DNA of 64,000 nucleotides from Agrypnia vestita (taxonomy: Eukaryota > Arthropoda > Insecta > Trichoptera > Phryganeidae). Positions 11,856-23,989 of the stretch are shown in pieces. The notes beneath the pieces were generated by a model. That model made no database searches. It was given only the letters and a program-made list of their open reading frames with translations, and was not told the origin of the DNA. The translations under genes and the position numbers were made by a program. The stretch covers positions 496,001 through 560,000 of the forward strand of contig JADDOH010000292.1 in NCBI GenBank assembly GCA_016648135.1, written 5' to 3'. Position 1 is the stretch's first letter, and every line of letters starts with the position of its first letter.

Positions 11856-12021
11856 TAGCTTGTTGATATGGTGGTTATGACTCACCTAGTGATCCAGTGC
11901 TCGGTGGTTTGAATCTCATTCCATGACACTAACAAGTTAGTACTACTTTCGGTTAGCTTAATTTGAAAATAGTAAGAATATTGATGCGACACGTGTTTCG
12001 TGTTCGCATCTCTTAAAAAAA
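11856..12021 (+). mobile_element. tRNA-derived SINE (family S1)
   Basis: In order: TAGCTTGTTGATATGGTGG, CTAGTGATCCAGTGCTCGG, degraded box B GGTTTGAATCTC, AACAAGTTAGTAC, AATATTGATGCGACACG, TTCGCATCTC and an A tail. Confidence 0.75.
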
Positions 12022-13150
12022 TGAATCGAATTAACGAAAGGCGGTTCCATGTGACTGTTAGAATCTCTGGCACTGTATTTTTTTCATAACAATTTTAACG
12101 CCGATTTCGTTTTGTTCGTAAAATTGAAAAAAATAATTTTAAATTTGATAAATTTGTTGTGCGATTTCGAGTGATTTTTAACTATTTTTCTAAGGTATGG
12201 GTCTGGGCCCTAAAAATGTTATGTAGCATATGCATAACTGATATAAATGAATAACAAAAACCCATATTTTCGAAAGAAAAAAACATCGAAGTAAGCATTT
12301 GCAGTGAATGTCCAGCCTTGATGCACTTCTATTTTATGATAGCCTGCCTAGTAACATACAATTTTGATTTGATCATCGTAGAAATGATTTTATATCACCA
12401 GTAAAATGTTTAAAATTTACATTTATACAAAGCTAGATTCTATTCAAGGCGTGAAACTTCATATAAATCTCAATAATCAACTTATTTTCCGTCTCCGAAG
12501 ATGACAATTGATTGTTATGTACGGAGCGTTGACACCCACGACAGGTTTTTGTGGCGAAAAGAGACGAGAATTCCGCATGAAAGAATAATCCCACACATCC
12601 TGAGCATTGTACACATGCCCGCTCCCCGCCATACAACTTTTATTACATATCCTCTCGCGATGCCTGGTCCGGAGTCGAACTTCATTCAAGTTTTAGTGCA
12701 TATTAAAATTTCTCATGTCACTCCGCGGCGCTATCGGGGGCCACATCTCGCGCCACCTCCTTAACTTCGACACACGTCATTGTTCCGCCGCGGTCCTTAT
12801 CAGCGAGGCTGGATCAAATTGCCTCTGAGGAGCCTTAAGGCCTTATCAGACGCACACGCGGCGGGAAGAAATAAATTCGTTTAGAAAATACCGAGGAAGC
12901 TATCTGACTCGCTTCTACCAAAATATCCTAATTTTTAGTATCCATTATTCTCTTATCCAACATCGCACTTAATTTACTCAGCCTTAAAATTTTGTGAATC
13001 TTTGTAATTGGTTTATGCAATGTACAATGTGCTCTAATATTTTAATGATTGAAACTGTGAAGATTCCTTAATAAATAAATACATACACCTGTGTTATGAA
13101 AATACACGTTTGAAATGTTATGTAACCAATAAAAGCTGGTCTATCGGCAT
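12022..13150. other. Mostly unrecognised; GC/CpG-rich patch at about 12,590-12,880
   Basis: The patch has CGCGGCGCTATCGG, CGCGCCACCTCC, CCGCCGCGGTCCTTATC and a second GGCCTTATCAG. Two or three TTATC (GATA-type) words lie close together. No long frame supports an exon. A regulatory element is possible but unproven. Confidence 0.35.
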
Positions 13151-13152
13151 TG

Positions 13153-13468
13153 AACTGAATAAAAAACTAACCCATAAAAACCAAGTTTTTATTCTACTCC
13201 CTTTCTCATTGTATCAGGTTTCGTATGTATACACGCGTCGGGCCAATTACTCATTTGTATTGATTCCAATTTGAAAAACCATTACAATTTCGAAAAATTC
13301 AAAATTATACTACATTTATTTAAACGTTAGATCATTTTTATCGTCGCCACGAGTCTGTTTGCAAAGTTTCAGCTCGATTGGATCACGGGAAAAGGGTTAA
13401 AAATCGATCCAAACTTTTTTCGTCAGGCAAGCAAGCAGACGCTACGAGTTAAAAGAAAGGGAGTAAAA
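13153..13468 (-). repeat. Interspersed repeat family A, copy 3 (reverse orientation)
   Basis: Read on the minus strand it has the same block order as copies 1-2: TTTTACTCCCTTTCTTTTAAC, CAAGCAAGC, CCCGTGATCCAATCGAGCTG, GTGGCGACGATAAAAATGAT, CGACGCGTG, GAGAAAGGGAGTAG, then GGTTTTTATGGGTTAG. This confirms a dispersed mobile family and not a local duplication. Confidence 0.8.
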
Positions 13469-13469
13469 A

Positions 13470-14869
13470 GGAAAATACTTTACTTCTTGAGATTTGGATT
13501 CATGTATATATCTGTTACCTATAAAACTCAATGTTTGTATGTTATCTATACAAATCTTCGATCGATCTGATCAAAATTTTGTAAACTTATTCTTTAGGAT
13601 CCGGTGGGTAATATCGGAGACATTTCCCCCTTCACATCACCCTATCCCCCTGATATAATTTATGTACAAATCTAGACCGTTAGACCGATCTAACCAAAAT
13701 TTTGTTTACATATTTTTTAACACCTGGCGGAAAACATACGCCACATTTCCCACCTGAACATCCCATCCATCCCAACTTAAATTAAATGGAAACATTGTAT
13801 TTATTAGAGGTTTTGCAAAACAATGGAACTTTTGTTTCCCCCACAAACTAACTTTTAACTTAATCCTTAACCCGTGCAAGGCCGGGTATGATCAGCTATT
13901 TAATTATAATATAATCCCTTATACTTCACCAAAGAACGCTGGAAAAAAATGATGCTTGCAAGAACGAAAAAAACCAAAACAGTGTGGTAAATTTTAGCCC
14001 TCTTTTTTCGAAATATTTTTCCCATGTTGGAAAATATAGAAAACGCCATATGGCGTCTTATTTTAAAATAATTTATGAATATTTCAAACCTTCAAGCTCC
14101 TAACAAAAATGACGTTGGAGGCTAAAAATAGTCACATTGCTGCTTTGCACAAACTTTCCGATTTATAATGAGACACACATTATGATCAAATTCCTTCCTA
14201 TTCTTATACCTATTTCATTCAGAATTTTCGGATAGGTTTTTTAATCGAAAATTATTAGAATTACGTAAAAATAATTTCGATAATTTGGAATCATTAGAAA
14301 GAAAAAAAGCATCCCAAATATCGTTGATTACGATTTCTAATCATTATTGTTATTTTACCGTATATTTCATCGTAACATTTTTTTATATTTATATCAGCCA
14401 GGTACTAAAATTGTTATTTTAATTTAGAAAATTGAGATTTGCAAATAACAATCATTATTTATTCTTATTTTTGGTTTTTATTATTGCTCTGGTTAAACAT
14501 GAAGTTAATTATAAATTATATTAAAAATGACTAACTAAATTATTTTTGCAGAAAATATTTTAAATATTCCATTTATCTTCGCGGGTTTTTTTTAAAGCGT
14601 ACTACGAAGTAATAAATCCCAGTAGCATATTTAACACAAGTCATAAATCATTCAATTAATCAATTTGCATACCATAATTGCACAATAACGATAATTTTTA
14701 GAATAATTCTTCAATTTTTGATGTAATCAATCATAATAAATAATATGTCAGCAATTACCTAAGTTAATTATCAATCAGCACTCAAGGATTGGATGATTCT
14801 TGATTTTAAGAATGAATGAATGGATAAATTGAAATGAATGAAAAGAGATGTAAACAAATGAGGAAAGAA
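13470..14869. other. No feature recognised
   Basis: AT-rich DNA with no frame, repeat or RNA signature that I can support. Confidence 0.55.
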
Positions 14870-15415
14870 TCATTTGTGTACGGTTTTGGTTTCAGAAATG
14901 TTTTTAAAACTCGGTTTTGTTTTAATAATATATTCGAACAGCTCTTCTTCGACGGAAGCCTTGGACTGGTAGGTAGGTTCTGATAAAAAGCCACGTATTC
15001 CGTGAAGGCTCTGACGGCATCTGGACGGAACTTCACACTCGCGCAGCAGGACCGGTGACGCGGAGGAAATGAAAAAACGGTTTTGATTGACACAGGCTAA
15101 CACCGGTAGCTGGACGTATCTCAGTTCATGATCAGCGGTGACCTCGGCCGTCATCGGGCCGATTGGCGTTAGATAAATCACCGTCATCACAACTGAGCGA
15201 CCGCACGTCCGCCTAAACTGTGTGAACCTGGCCGAGAACATATCTCCAACAGTGTTATTCCATTTTTTTATTTCATTTTTGTGAACGTACATGGTCACAC
15301 TTATAATAGTAGGTAGGTACACGTTACAAATAAATAGTAAATATACAGTAAAACTAAATATAACGTTGGTTAACAGAATATATAAAATAATAAAACAGTG
15401 CAAAAGTAAATACAT
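14870..15415 (-). CDS. Unrecognised 181-codon open frame
   Basis: This is the longest uninterrupted ATG-initiated frame in the window. Residues 1 to about 45 are very hydrophobic and derive from T-rich DNA. From about residue 50 the DNA is distinctly GC-richer (about 14,940-15,260) and the protein looks ordinary: VIYLTPIGPMTAEVTADHEL, VNQNRFFISSASPVL, CRQSLHGIRGF, KASVEEELFEYI. I do not recognise a family. The GC-rich part could be an exon, a decayed ORF from a transposon or a chance frame. The first ATG may be spurious and a second lies near the end of the hydrophobic stretch. No neighbouring exon was identified. Confidence 0.3.
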   Translation of the reverse strand: MYLLLHCFIILYILLTNVIFSFTVYLLFICNVYLPTIISVTMYVHKNEIKKWNNTVGDMFSARFTQFRRTCGRSVVMTVIYLTPIGPMTAEVTADHELRYVQLPVLACVNQNRFFISSASPVLLRECEVPSRCRQSLHGIRGFLSEPTYQSKASVEEELFEYIIKTKPSFKNISETKTVHK

Positions 15416-15904
15416 AGTACTTACATAGAAAAATATAACAAGTTTGTACTCGTAGTACAGGAAAAATCAAGCAGTAGATCAATAACAATACGTTGCAGAA
15501 CGTTCACTACACTACAAAAAGCCAAAAAAATATATACCTGCGGCGTGCAGTCAGTACTTTGAAATAAGCTGTACTTGACTAGAATTTTAAAATAAAAATG
15601 AAAATAAATTATATAAATTTTATCACCTAACGTATTTGTTTATGTATACATGAACCTACTGACGAGATGTATTATCAATAGAGGTTGTATTCCTCTAAAA
15701 AATACAGTATTTCAGAAGAACGTTTTTGTAAAACAACATACATACTTGTGTGAATTAATTAGTACATTTAGGTACTCATCACTTTTATCCTACTAGCGTC
15801 TTCGTAGAGTCTGTCATTTCCCTTTCCATGTTCTCCTGTGTCATCTTACACGCATTCTTCCTACTGACACTGACGAGAAAATATATTTATGTAATGTTTA
15901 TTTA
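15416..15904. other. No feature recognised
   Basis: AT-rich sequence without supported features. Confidence 0.55.
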
Positions 15905-16080
15905 CGATGGAGACCATGGGATAGAAAGAGAGGAAAAGGTCGGTTTCATAAAGGTGGGTCGATGATGTTATCCCAATGCTAGAAGCGGGCGGTAAGAAAG
16001 CACAAAAAAGAGAGGAAAAATATAGAGGAGGCCTAGATCGAGTAGTGGAGAGACGGCTGAAGAAGAAGAAGGAAAAGAAT
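15905..16080 (+). pseudogene. RTE-like LINE C-terminal tail relic
   Basis: Across frames the segment reads RPWDRKRGKG..., RWVDDVIPMLEAGGKKAQKR, EEKYRGGLDRVVERR and then a lysine-rich end encoded by AAGAAG repeats. This follows the usual end of RTE-like ORFs (a conserved RW-x-DD block, an EA/Y block, WxxGR, poly-lysine). It is frameshifted and 5' truncated. Confidence 0.5.
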
Positions 16081-18190
16081 ATTCATTTATTAAGTGAAGG
16101 GTTAAAAATATTTTCTACTCCTCCTTTATTACTTTTATTCAAATCGTATCCTGGATCGATTCTCCACTCTCTGGCCTGTGTTTTGTTGGTCACTTAGGGT
16201 CAAATTATAATATAAAATCATACCACGTTTAAAGTGTATTGGATCGCATACACTTAGGTGTGCTTCGCAAGTATTTGTATGTGCGCTGTTTTGCAACACG
16301 TCTGTTCGAATAGAGACGTGTATTCAGAACACCGTGCATCATCGGTTGACATTAACATACATTTGGGGGAAATTTTGTGAAAAATTATGCGAGACACACA
16401 CTCCCAGCTTTATTTGTCATTTATAAATTCTTCCGCAAGTTGGTTCTATTAAAAACGTTATTAATTAAATACATTAACATGGCATTTTTCAACTGTTTAA
16501 GGGTGGATTTACATGCCCAATATATAATACATCAAAAAAATTTGGTCTACATATCCAATATAATATGATATGATATAAAATATGAAAAAAAATAAAGAAA
16601 AGATATACTTTATTGATTTACGCAGAAATTATAGTTATGCATATATTTTTTTTTAGTACACGGGGTGCATGCGTTTGATAGCATACATAAAGATGGTAAC
16701 TATACAAATTATAAACATGATTTATTTATCTCGTAATCTACAATATCTTAGTTTTCCTTAATCTACTATGTATATGAAAAGCGTGAAATTGGCGTCGATA
16801 CAAATTAAGACAATTTGACGCGCTCTATAAAAGTTTATTAAGAAATAATTTGAAAACATATTGGTGCATAGCCATGGAAAACAATAATTATAACGACCGC
16901 TCATCGAAGAATTCAGCTCTCTTTCAGTAAATTTGGAAATATTAAGTCAACACAATTGTCCCCATCAAAATATGCTTAAATTATATATGCTTGCTGTTAT
17001 TCTTATAGAGTTTGTTAACGATTGGAAGCTAAATTCAGAGTCACAGATAGTCACAGTAGATATCTTGCATTTGACTTGAAATTCAAAATGTAATTTAATG
17101 TCATATTATAGATATATTATATAAATATATATATTACTTATTCAAAGTTTGTTATTCATTATGATAAAATTATTTGTTTTTTCTTTGATATCGCTGTGAC
17201 TGCGATCTTTGAGAACATGAAAATTTGCATTATTTTCGACTACGATTTCTTCATATATTTCATCTGTCATTAATTTGTCAAAACAAACACATTATTAGGT
17301 AAACAAGGTGTAGGTTTTCAAAATATTATTCATTTCAATTTTTCTGGGTGAGTCCGAGACATGGACACCTTTTTATTTTTATTTATTCTTTTAGTAGGTA
17401 TACAAGAATTTTTATTTCCTGATATAAATACAATTACCTACATTTAGAATTGATATACATTTCAATGAAATGTAAGCATGACATTTTTTAGCATTCTCTA
17501 AAAATTTGTTATATTTTCTTCAAACTTAATCTTACCCATACGGTGCTGAAATTTGAACGATTTGAACGTTGCCATGCTCGATGTACATGTTGAATTTTTC
17601 GACATTTCAGTCGGTATAATTTTAATATTTTAATTTATTACTTCTATTAAACATTAATATAATAGTTGTTAAGTATATAAGTGAATACGTGCATCCATGT
17701 GTGTAAAAGTGCTAAAAATCAGATGAAACAATGATTTTCACAGCATAGAGACTTATCTAACTCTTCCAGCACTCGCCCTGCTACTACAGAGTGTAAATCG
17801 GTAACCCGGCAACACGCGTCCTGCGCATTAAGCATTGCGCACCGTACTCTGTGCACCGCGGAGAGCACTACCCACATTGCTTTTCTCTACAATACGCACG
17901 CGTATTGATAAATTAATGTCAATTTCTTCGAGAAAACATTTTATTTAATTGTTTCCGGTAAATTCGCAAATATTGTATTTATTTTATTAAATACATAAAT
18001 GTATTAACAAGGAATATGTAAAGTATGAATTGTGCACGATTGAATTTCGCGTTCTTGTTTTCTTTCTAAAAAGTAATTTTATTTCATATTTTCTTCTAGT
18101 GCAGTGATAACGTTCATGATCATTTTATTTCTTAAGAATTTAAAGCGTTACATCCATTCATAATTTTAATGAAGGTACTCGGAGACAGTT
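16081..18190. other. No gene recognised
   Basis: AT-rich DNA. A small CpG-bearing patch lies at about 17,770-17,890 (AACACGCGTCCTGCGCATTA, CACGCGTATTG). No frame or repeat assignment is possible. Confidence 0.5.
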
Positions 18191-18194
18191 GGAG

Positions 18195-18310
18195 CACAGT
18201 AAAATAGATGCATTAGAGATGCGGTGCTGGCGAAGAGTACTGGAATGCCTTGGACAGCTCAAGGAACCAACAACTCCATATCACAATAAATAAATGTTAA
18301 GTAACGACTA
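18195..18310 (+). pseudogene. Short LINE reverse-transcriptase tail fragment
   Basis: The plus frame contains DALEMRCWRRVLECLGQLKE, matching the LEMxCWRRxLR signature found in the C-terminal region of many insect non-LTR ORFs; compare FEMWCYRR at 45,550. Only this block survives. Confidence 0.5.
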
Positions 18311-18519
18311 TCTTACATAATACAAACGAGCAGCTGAAGTATTTGTCACAAGGGAACCATTCTTCGTGGAAAATTGCCGACCAGATGGAGGAATCTGAAG
18401 TCTTCAACCAATGCCTCACTTTAGAAAACCGTCAGAAGTGTTAAAGATCGAAGCAAATGATTATTTCGACTGTGGAGTAGCGAAGGGAAAAACTACATTT
18501 CAAAATGAAGACTACAACA

Positions 18520-19090
18520 CACACACACGTTCACCAGTTTGAAGACTACAAAGTGTACACTACAATTGTAGTAAAGACTACTTGAAGTGAAGTAATTGTA
18601 GTACTACGAAATGAAGTGAAGTAAATGAAGTGAAGTAAATGAAGTGAAGTAATGAAGTAATCGTAATATTAATGAAGTGAAATAATAAAATGAAGTAATT
18701 GTACTACAAAATTGTAGTACTAATTAAACAAAGGTCAACGAGAAAAATATTTACCTAAAAAAAAAAAAGGTCGCCAGCCAGATTTCTTCATTCGATTCCA
18801 AAAAATTTTCAAAGCACGGGGAGGGGGGGTTGTTACAGTTTCCAGAGATTTTAGCTACATCAACTTCCCAAAAATTTCACGTAAAAAATACACTATTTAA
18901 AGTATGTTTCTCATACTTTCGATAACTTTGAAGTGTATGTACTTTGTAGTGTTCGCTTTGAAATGAAGTGTACTATTTGAAGTTTATACTTTCAATAACT
19001 TTGGTGTTTATAGTTTGTAGTGTGCACTACACTTTAAAACGTGCGAAGTGTGCACTTCAATGTAATGTAGTACTACATTGTAGTAGTGAG
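18520..19090. repeat. GAAGT/ACTAC cryptic simple-sequence array
   Basis: Two blocks (about 18,520-18,730 and 18,895-19,090) are built from a few words: GAAGTGAAGTAAAT, GAAGTAAT, ACTACAA, TTGTAGTACTA and AAGTGTACACTACA. They are separated by about 165 bp holding an A11 run and a GGGGAGGGGGGG run. Many words are reverse complements of each other (ACTAC/GTAGT, ACTTC/GAAGT), so the region is both directly and invertedly repetitive. Confidence 0.8.
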
Positions 19091-20637
19091 TACAGAGCGG
19101 ACCCATCACTACTGTGATAGTCGTTATTATCAGCGACCACAACTGCTCTGCCAATCATGATATATATGTATTTTGCTGTATCTTTTGTATTTTGTTTTAT
19201 TTTGCTTTACTTGCATTGATGCTTCGTTATTTTCTGATATTTTATGATACTTCTGATGTCTGATATTTATGTCTGGATCTGTGGTGGGTCCCACTTCACT
19301 GCTCTGCCAAGAGCAAGATGAAAAGAGGATTGAGAAGACGTGGATCAGAGTCCTACCCGGTGGGTGTGGGTTTGAAAATGAGAGTGTCTTTGGGGAGCTA
19401 GAACCGTAGTTAAACGTAAAATAAAATAAATAGTGAATTCATACAAAGTTTTTTATATTAATATTATTATTGAGATTTATAATTGATGTTCTTTGACTAC
19501 CTACTAGAGTTTATTTATTTAAACGCGTCAAAATTTTAATATCAGCGTCAAAGAGCGTTTAAGATATTTGAATTATCATTGTAATTCAGAATTTTCAAAT
19601 CAATTAATAGACAAGGGTCACACTTTTGGTAAAAAGTGGTTTATCTACATATTTGAGATATAAATAATATTAGTCACATACTAGGTAAATTAGAATCATT
19701 CGAAAAAAGTAAAGCATGTAAAAGTAACCAAATTGTCATAAAAAATAAATAATTTATTTTCTATTCTTTTATTATTATTTATACAGTGAGATACTAGAAT
19801 GATTTTTTTTATTTAAAAATTAAATTAGTAAACGAAGGATAATTTTATGTTAAGTTTTTTTTATCTATGAATGAAATGTTGTTTACCGGTTGGCTTGAAT
19901 AAATAAACTCAAGCGTTTAAAAAAAATAGAAAAAAATGTCTAATAACGATTTTGCTTTAAATAATATAAAAGTAAATAAAGGTTTAATTTCACAATATAC
20001 GATTTTAGTGTGCCAAGTGTACCGAAGAGAACTCAACTCGCTATGGATTATTATTATTCTTATATCTAGTCGGACCGGAAGTAAACCGACATAGTTGAAA
20101 CAATAGGCGATTCCGCGCCATTGTTCATTGAACTTTTTGAACTTGACTGCTGGTGTTGTTATGTGATCGCTTATGTGATATTTTGTGTACAATATATCGG
20201 ATTTTCAAAAATACGTTTTTCGAAAATAAATTCTTGTTAAATCATCGTCATGATGTAGGCATATTTATAATGTTTTAAAAATTAAAATCACTATTTCATT
20301 TCACAAATTGCTTTATTTATATGGAAATCTATGGATTCCTTAAAAAAACAGCATCATATTTTAAATCAATAGAAAGATTATTGATGATTATATTATGCGT
20401 ATTAAATTTGATTAATCTAATACGTACACGAATTTCAAGCTGATGGTCAGTTGTACCAGCGCATATATAGAGCAATCATCCAATTGCAGCAGCCTTTCTT
20501 TTCACTTGGCTTTGTGAAAATAATATCTGCGCTGGAGACATGAAAATTTTCTTCCGCAAGGTTGGACAGAATGAATTTTCGGATTTGGTTTATTAGCTTT
20601 CCAAATCTGCGAGTTCATTATGCCCCGTGCTGTAATT
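19091..20637. other. No gene recognised
   Basis: Repetitive TTTTGTATTTTGTTTTATT sequence near 19,180 may be the 3' UTR of the LINE family represented at 18,195. The remainder is AT-rich without supported features. Confidence 0.45.
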
Positions 20638-21470
20638 GTGGGGTATAAAACAAAGGCAGCAATATCCAAAAAAATATTTAATGCAATCATCGAGGATTAA
20701 AAATTCATAATGTACTAAATTCAAGATTATATAGGAAATATGGCCTATAAATGAAAAGAAAATATAATTATGAAAGAGATAGATACATAAAATCTAGAAT
20801 TCACACATTATAAATAAGTAGAGATGTGCCGATTATGACTTCGGCTTCTTGATTTTTGCTTATGCACGGGCCAGAGCGGTGTTTTTGTGTAAAAAAATAA
20901 AGACAATACTGTTATTGTATACTGTCATGTCAACCAATTGGACAATGATTCATATAAGTACGTTAGAGTAATTATTTTTGTTTTTATGAAGCAGTTAATT
21001 TTTAGAATTTTTATAAATGTTTTTTTTTCAGTACATTATTTTCATGCAATCTTGATTTAATATTACATAGTCTATTAATAAAAAAATCCTACTTTTTTAT
21101 TTATTTAGTTAATTAAGATACTAATTTTGTTTGATAAATGTCATAGATATTTTTTCTTTTAAAGTAAATAATTTTAGAGACTGATTAGTTGATTATCAAA
21201 AGAAAAGTTGTGTTACATTTCAAAATGTGTAAGACTGATTCTAAAATAAAAATATTAATTAACAATCAAGGTTTTTTTTTGTGTAAGAAATACGTACATA
21301 CAAAAATAGAAATACATATAAAGTAAGAAGCCGGATAGTCGGCGCTCTTTGCCGAATAGTCGCCGACTACGAAAGTGGCCTAATCGCCGACTAGTCGTAA
21401 CATGCCTATAAATAAGTAATCCTCGGTGATTTATTTTTATTTTTATATTGACCTTTGCTTTGTACCCCAC
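20638..21470. mobile_element. Inverted-repeat element family C, copy 1, interrupted by a later insertion
   Basis: The left part 20,638-20,821 starts GTGGGGTATAAAACAAAGG, CAGCAATATCCAAAAAAAT. The right part 21,408-21,470 ends GACCTTTGCTTTGTACCCCAC. Joined, they match the uninterrupted copy at 24,559-24,814. The flanks carry AATT on both sides, a possible 4-bp target duplication. The interruption is the insertion annotated at 20,822-21,407. Confidence 0.75.
20822..21407. mobile_element. Insertion inside element C1 with 12-bp target duplication
   Basis: TATAAATAAGTA occurs immediately left of the insert (ending at 20,821) and again right after it, once relative to intact copy C2. The insert begins GAGATGTGCCGATTATGAC and ends GACTAGTCGTAACATGCC. 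These ends are weakly complementary and rich in GCCGACTA/TAGTCGGC words, recalling non-autonomous hAT-like elements, but a 12-bp duplication is longer than the 8 bp expected of hAT. The class is unresolved. No transposase frame is present. Confidence 0.6.
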
Positions 21471-23165
21471 AATTATTAACACAAAAAATAGTTTACAAAA
21501 AAGTTTTCTAGCAAATGAGTTCCAGGCCTGCTTCCAGAATCAGGAAAGCCATCCAAGCGTTATAGGGTCCGCCAGATAAGAATACCAGCACTAACACATA
21601 AATAAATAATTTGTGTATTTTGCAGGTAGGTATATGTTAGTAGAAAAACGCAACGTTAATTGGTTAAAGTCAAAGTAGCCTACAATTGGAAGTAGTGTAC
21701 AGATTCACACGTAGGTACATTCGGGACATTACATTGTCACAATACGTAATTACTTCTTTTCGCATCATATTAACAAGCAATCAGCTCATTTAAAATTATT
21801 TAATTTTACACACACCTCATACTTTTTTATTTCGATTATTAATTACTTCATTTTCACTAAATTAATGTGAAAAAAACTGGTAGATGTCACTGAAAACATT
21901 TATTCTTAATTCAATAACAGCCTTCCAAAATAGTGGCCATATTCAGTTTGCCAAAGCGAGGCTATTTAGCAAAAGTAACGTAATGATTTATTATTGCATT
22001 TCACGAAAAGTGTATAATTACATTATGCCTAAACCGGTTTCACAATTAGCACCGATCCGAGCCTCTTCCGGCTCGCGACCGAACCCACCGGCAACTCTGA
22101 GACGCGCATGTACAAAATTTATTTACCAATAAAATGATTTTTTTATAAAACGTTTCAGTAGCTTTTATGACGATAAACTAATAAAAGAATAAATCTTTCA
22201 GTCTAAATAAAAAAAAACAAATAAAATATTGTTTATGCACACATAAAGTAGAAATTTATGATTAAGAAATGTTGTATAATTTAATGGAAAAAATGATCAT
22301 TTGGCTAGTTTTATAGCAGATGATTTTTTCTAACGATGCCTGATTTCAAGTTTTTTTAATGACAAGATAAAAATGTATTTACAGTAAACTTATATATAAT
22401 CTGATAAAAACTAATTCTCAAATCATTTTTAACGATAAACTAATATTTTAAGGCTATATCAATAACTGTTTACGTTGATAATTAGATGTTAACCAGCTGT
22501 GATATTGGGTTGGTACTCAAATTATATTTTTGACTAGTATTTGTTTATTATTATTAAGTAAACATTTTGCATTTGGGTAACGCTAATTCTGTTACCAAAA
22601 AACATTTAAACGTGTATTGGTAGGTACATAGATTTAATTTTGTACCCAAAATACGTTTTATGTAAGGTTACAATTATGTTCATATGGCGGTGGTCATTAA
22701 ATATTTTTAAATAGATAAATCGTTGTTGCGTGTCTTTTAAATTGATTAATTTTATTTGTTTTGATAATAATTGTATAATATTTGTACAAAATGCACCGGA
22801 AATATTTTATTAAAATGTGATTAAATATTCGTAGCTCTGCTTTAGAAACGTGGTCAAAGTTTTCCATACTATTCTAAGAATTATTTTGGTCCCATAGACC
22901 CAAGTACCTGTCCCTGGTAAGATATTGGTACCGACAACGATAAATAATCACAGTTAGCGTGTTGGCAGTATTATCTACTACCTACTAGACCTAGGTTTAT
23001 TTTCACAGCTGTCTGTATTTTATATAACACAAAATGGTACACAATAATTCATTTGTTAGACTGTTCGGCAGAATACATTTTTTAAATACAAATGAGTCTC
23101 GGTAAACCTGTATCAGACTGTGGGCTCATTCGATTATGAAAATAAAAAAAATAATAAGATTTTTA
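21471..23165. other. No gene recognised
   Basis: AT-rich DNA. A short CpG-bearing patch at about 22,050-22,115 lies inside an 82-codon frame with no recognisable similarity. Confidence 0.5.
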
Positions 23166-23167
23166 TC

Positions 23168-23868
23168 TGGTGATTATTACCCCAACACTCAAAAATAGAG
23201 AAATGTCAAGAGATCTGTCAAATGTCAATATTGGACGAAAATAAATTAATATCGGCTTTAATTTAATATTTGAACTCTTGATGAAGAAATTAATAGATAT
23301 GTGTGAAACAAACTGATTTCTACCAACCTTGAAAATAATATTAGTGCTTATTTTATATAATATTCACCAAAAACTTATATTTAGACAAAACCCAAGATAG
23401 CAATGACAGGTTTGGGCGATGATATAAATATCGCATCGACTCGCTTCAATCGAATAAACAGGCATTTTTAAGAACAGAAGACGTCCGACATAACAATCCA
23501 TGTATTTGTAATAAAATACTAATGCACCTATTTTGATTAAAATGGTTTATATGCCATTACTGCACAACTGTTGCATGCTGAAAAGTGATATTGCACCATC
23601 GAACAAAAAAACACAGGACGCAATTTCTTTTTGTTGTCTTGGGGTTTTAATGAAAATTATTAGTGTTTATGAATTCCGTATATTCCACATTCCCCTGTCA
23701 ATATACCACACTAACTAATTAGACCATTAAGATTAACAACTACTTTCCGAAGGTCTCATCTAAAATTTTAAAGGTCGTAAATGTAAATTAATTAAGTTAT
23801 TATTATTATTACACGTGCATTATTAAATACTTTCCATCAATTTTTGAGTGTTGAGATAGTAATCACCG
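23168..23868. mobile_element. TIR element family H (about 700 bp)
   Basis: The left end GGTGATTATTACCCCAACAC continues TCAAAAAT; the right end ATTTTTGAGTGTTGAGATAG continues TAATCACC. About 24 of 28 positions are complementary. A second, partial right end (TTTTTGAGTTTTGGAGTAAC) follows at about 23,904-23,935, and a related segment lies at 39,165-39,345. Only short frames are inside, so it looks non-autonomous. Confidence 0.5.
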
Positions 23869-23989
23869 AATAAGGTGGACTGTCGTAAATCTATGGCTTG
23901 TCAATTTTTGAGTTTTGGAGTAACAATTACCGAAATAAGAGCCTTGTTATTTTCAGAATACGACCGATTATTTTAGCAGAAATTCGTCT

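Noticed and set aside
18520..19090. CRISPR or satellite array
   Set aside because: There are no fixed-length spacers or a constant unit. Words are scrambled and the organism is eukaryotic.
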